DNA from: Candidatus Kapaibacterium sp.
GTDB lineage: Bacteria; Bacteroidota; Ignavibacteria; Kapaibacteriales; UBA2268
Reading direction: 5' to 3'
Assembly (NCBI GenBank): GCA_028691175.1
Contig: JAQUZU010000056.1
Coordinates: 1-6,302 of the forward strand
Length of the DNA stretch: 6,302 nt
The first letter of the stretch is position 1; each line of letters starts with the position of its first letter. The position numbers were made by a program, and so were the translations under genes. Of this stretch, positions 5,251 to 6,302 are shown piece by piece. The notes under the pieces were generated by a model. The model worked only from the letters and a program-made list of their open reading frames with translations. It was not told the origin of the DNA and searched no databases.

Positions 5251-6245
5251 TATTCGGTCAGGAGCCTCAAAATTTGTACTGCATTCGATGCCGCACCCTT
5301 GCGGACATTGTCGCCGCATACCCAGAGGTGCAGACCACGTTCTACGCTCGAATCGCGCCGAATTCTGCCGACAAAAACTTTATCCGAGCCTTCGCAAGTT
5401 TTTACTGTAGGATATTCGCCATCGGTAGTGCCGTTCATCACGACGATATTCGGGAATTTTCCGAGCACGTCAACGACTTCACTTATCGAGAAATCGTGTT
5501 CGAGTTCAACATTCAGCGATTCTCCGTGCCCGCCCAAGATCGGCAATCGCACACATGTCGCGGTGATTGCGAGTTTCGGCAGTTCGAGAATTTTGCGGGT
5601 TTCGTTGATCATTTTCGTCTCTTCTTCGGTGAAGTCTGCCCCGACCGGGAACGAGTGGAAAATCGTGTTATATGCAATCGGCAGAGACGAAAGTGCCGAA
5701 TCGGTCTGTCCGTCGATTTCGTGCATAAGTTTGTCGATACCTTTTTGCCCGGCGCCTGCAATTGATTGATATGTAGAGACTACCACGCGATGCAGCCCGA
5801 ACGCGTCGGAAAGTGCTTTCAGCGGAAGTGTCATTTGAATTGTCGAGCAATTCGGATTTGCAATTATGTAATTGTTCGGCTTGCGGAGTGCTTGCGGATT
5901 TACTTCCGGCACCACGAGCGGACTTTCAGGATTCATGCGCCATGCCGACGAATTGTCGATAACGGTGCAGCCACGAGCAGCGAACAGCGGCGCAAACACG
6001 CGCGACGCCTTGCCTCCGGCAGAGAATAGTGCGAAATCGAGTGCCCCGGCTTTGGCGATTTCGTCCGGACATAATTCGCGGACAGTATAGCTTTTGCCTT
6101 GAAATTCGACTGTCTTGCCGGCACTTCTCGTCGAAGCGAACAGTTCGAGTTTGCCGATCGGAATACTATATTCGTCTAAGATTTTCAGCATCGTGCGGCC
6201 GATAAGTCCGGTAGCGCCGACAACTGCGATATTCAACTTTTGCAT
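5250..6245 (-). CDS. asd: Aspartate-semialdehyde dehydrogenase
   Basis: This 331-residue cytoplasmic enzyme reduces aspartyl phosphate to aspartate semialdehyde with NADPH, the branch point to lysine/diaminopimelate, threonine and methionine. Visible features are the nucleotide-binding loop GATGLIG (10-16), FSAGG (74-78), DNSSAWRM (97-104), VPEVNP (112-117) and the catalytic cysteine C133 in NPNCST. Also present are Q160 in STYQSIAGAG, substrate-binding R233 in CVRLP, catalytic H240 in GGHGES, and the C-terminal DNVRKGAASNA (312-322). All key residues are present and the length is normal. The family usually shows GHSE where this protein has GHGES, a small variation beside the intact histidine. 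The start ATG follows a strong AAGGGGG Shine-Dalgarno. It is the first gene of the four-gene minus-strand operon and its stop overlaps the flippase start by one base. N-acetyl-glutamyl-phosphate reductase (ArgC) shares the fold but does not fit the STYQSIAGAG and DNVRKGAA motifs. Confidence 0.95.
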   Translation of the reverse strand: MQKLNIAVVGATGLIGRTMLKILDEYSIPIGKLELFASTRSAGKTVEFQGKSYTVRELCPDEIAKAGALDFALFSAGGKASRVFAPLFAARGCTVIDNSSAWRMNPESPLVVPEVNPQALRKPNNYIIANPNCSTIQMTLPLKALSDAFGLHRVVVSTYQSIAGAGQKGIDKLMHEIDGQTDSALSSLPIAYNTIFHSFPVGADFTEEETKMINETRKILELPKLAITATCVRLPILGGHGESLNVELEHDFSISEVVDVLGKFPNIVVMNGTTDGEYPTVKTCEGSDKVFVGRIRRDSSVERGLHLWVCGDNVRKGAASNAVQILRLLTE

Positions 6246-6250
6246 TTTTC

Positions 6251-6257
6251 CCCCTTT
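6251..6257 (-). promoter_or_regulatory. Ribosome binding site of asd
   Basis: Reading the coding strand, AAAGGGGGAAAA directly precedes ATG 6245-6243. This G-rich Shine-Dalgarno supports the start and shows that the organism uses SD-led initiation, as do AGGAG before the ATPase gene and GGAG before the permease gene. Confidence 0.7.
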
Positions 6258-6276
6258 ATGGAATGCCTAAACATTA

Positions 6277-6294
6277 ATTATACGCAAAAATACT
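6277..6294 (-). promoter_or_regulatory. Candidate promoter of the asd operon
   Basis: The minus strand reads AGTATTTTTGCGTATAAT. It has a perfect TATAAT (6282-6277) and, 2 nt upstream, TATTTTTG (6292-6285), which fits TAnnTTTG. The TATAAT lies 31 nt from the asd start codon, a normal leader length. Any -35 element would fall at or beyond the right edge and cannot be judged. It matches the GT2 leader element at 109-126 at 15 of 18 positions. Confidence 0.5.
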
Positions 6295-6302
6295 TAATTT
6301 TT

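Noticed and set aside
5251..5319. Extended start for the flippase at 5319
   Set aside because: The extra 23 residues overlap the end of asd, contain several Cys and Pro residues, and do not look like a flippase N-terminus. ATG 5250 gives the usual start and the TAATG overlap.
4999..5769. Long plus-strand open frame (256 codons) across the flippase/asd junction
   Set aside because: It is antisense to two well-supported genes, shows no recognisable domain or family motif and has low-complexity Ser/Thr/Pro runs. It is explained by the codon bias of the genes on the other strand.

Overview
The window is a bacterial chromosomal segment with six protein-coding features: the tail of one gene cut by the left edge and five complete genes. 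The proteins point to a Gram-negative-type envelope: a WaaE/KdtX-like family 2 glycosyltransferase, a family 4 glycosyltransferase and a Wzx-type flippase. Two candidate promoters carry TAnnTTTG, the -7 motif of Bacteroidota, yet several genes also have good Shine-Dalgarno sites, which typical Bacteroidota lack. A member of the wider Bacteroidota/Chlorobiota (FCB) group is my best guess. It is a low-confidence inference from motifs only.

Layout. Positions 1-2161 are AT-rich and hold surface-polysaccharide genes. These are a short gene end (1-33), a leader of about 160 bp with a candidate promoter, a small gene remnant and a 42-bp repeat, a plus-strand GT2 gene (196-1038), and a convergent minus-strand GT4 gene (1094-2161). 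Positions 2245-6245 are GC-richer and form a tight minus-strand operon, read from right to left: asd (5250-6245), a flippase (3790-5250), a zinc/manganese-type ABC ATPase (3044-3787) and its permease (2245-3051). Junctions in the operon are a 1-nt overlap (TAATG), a 2-nt gap and an 8-nt overlap, so the four genes are almost certainly co-transcribed and partly translationally coupled. A candidate promoter for the operon lies at the right edge.

How the genes fit together. The glycosyltransferases would add sugars to LPS core, O-antigen or another glycan, and the flippase would move lipid-linked glycan across the inner membrane. Asd supplies aspartate semialdehyde for lysine, diaminopimelate, threonine and methionine. 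The ABC pair imports a divalent metal, but its periplasmic binding protein is not in the window. A shared envelope theme is possible but is inference.

Most notable observations: (1) a 42-bp near-perfect direct repeat (41/42) at both ends of the GT2 gene, where the upstream copy is the readable 3' end of a second, lost GT2 copy overlapping the surviving gene's start codon; (2) an 18-nt promoter-like sequence shared (15/18) between the GT2 leader and the asd leader on opposite strands; (3) a sharp composition boundary near 2161-2245 marked by a hairpin. I found no clear novel defence or mobile system, no CRISPR array and no RNA gene.
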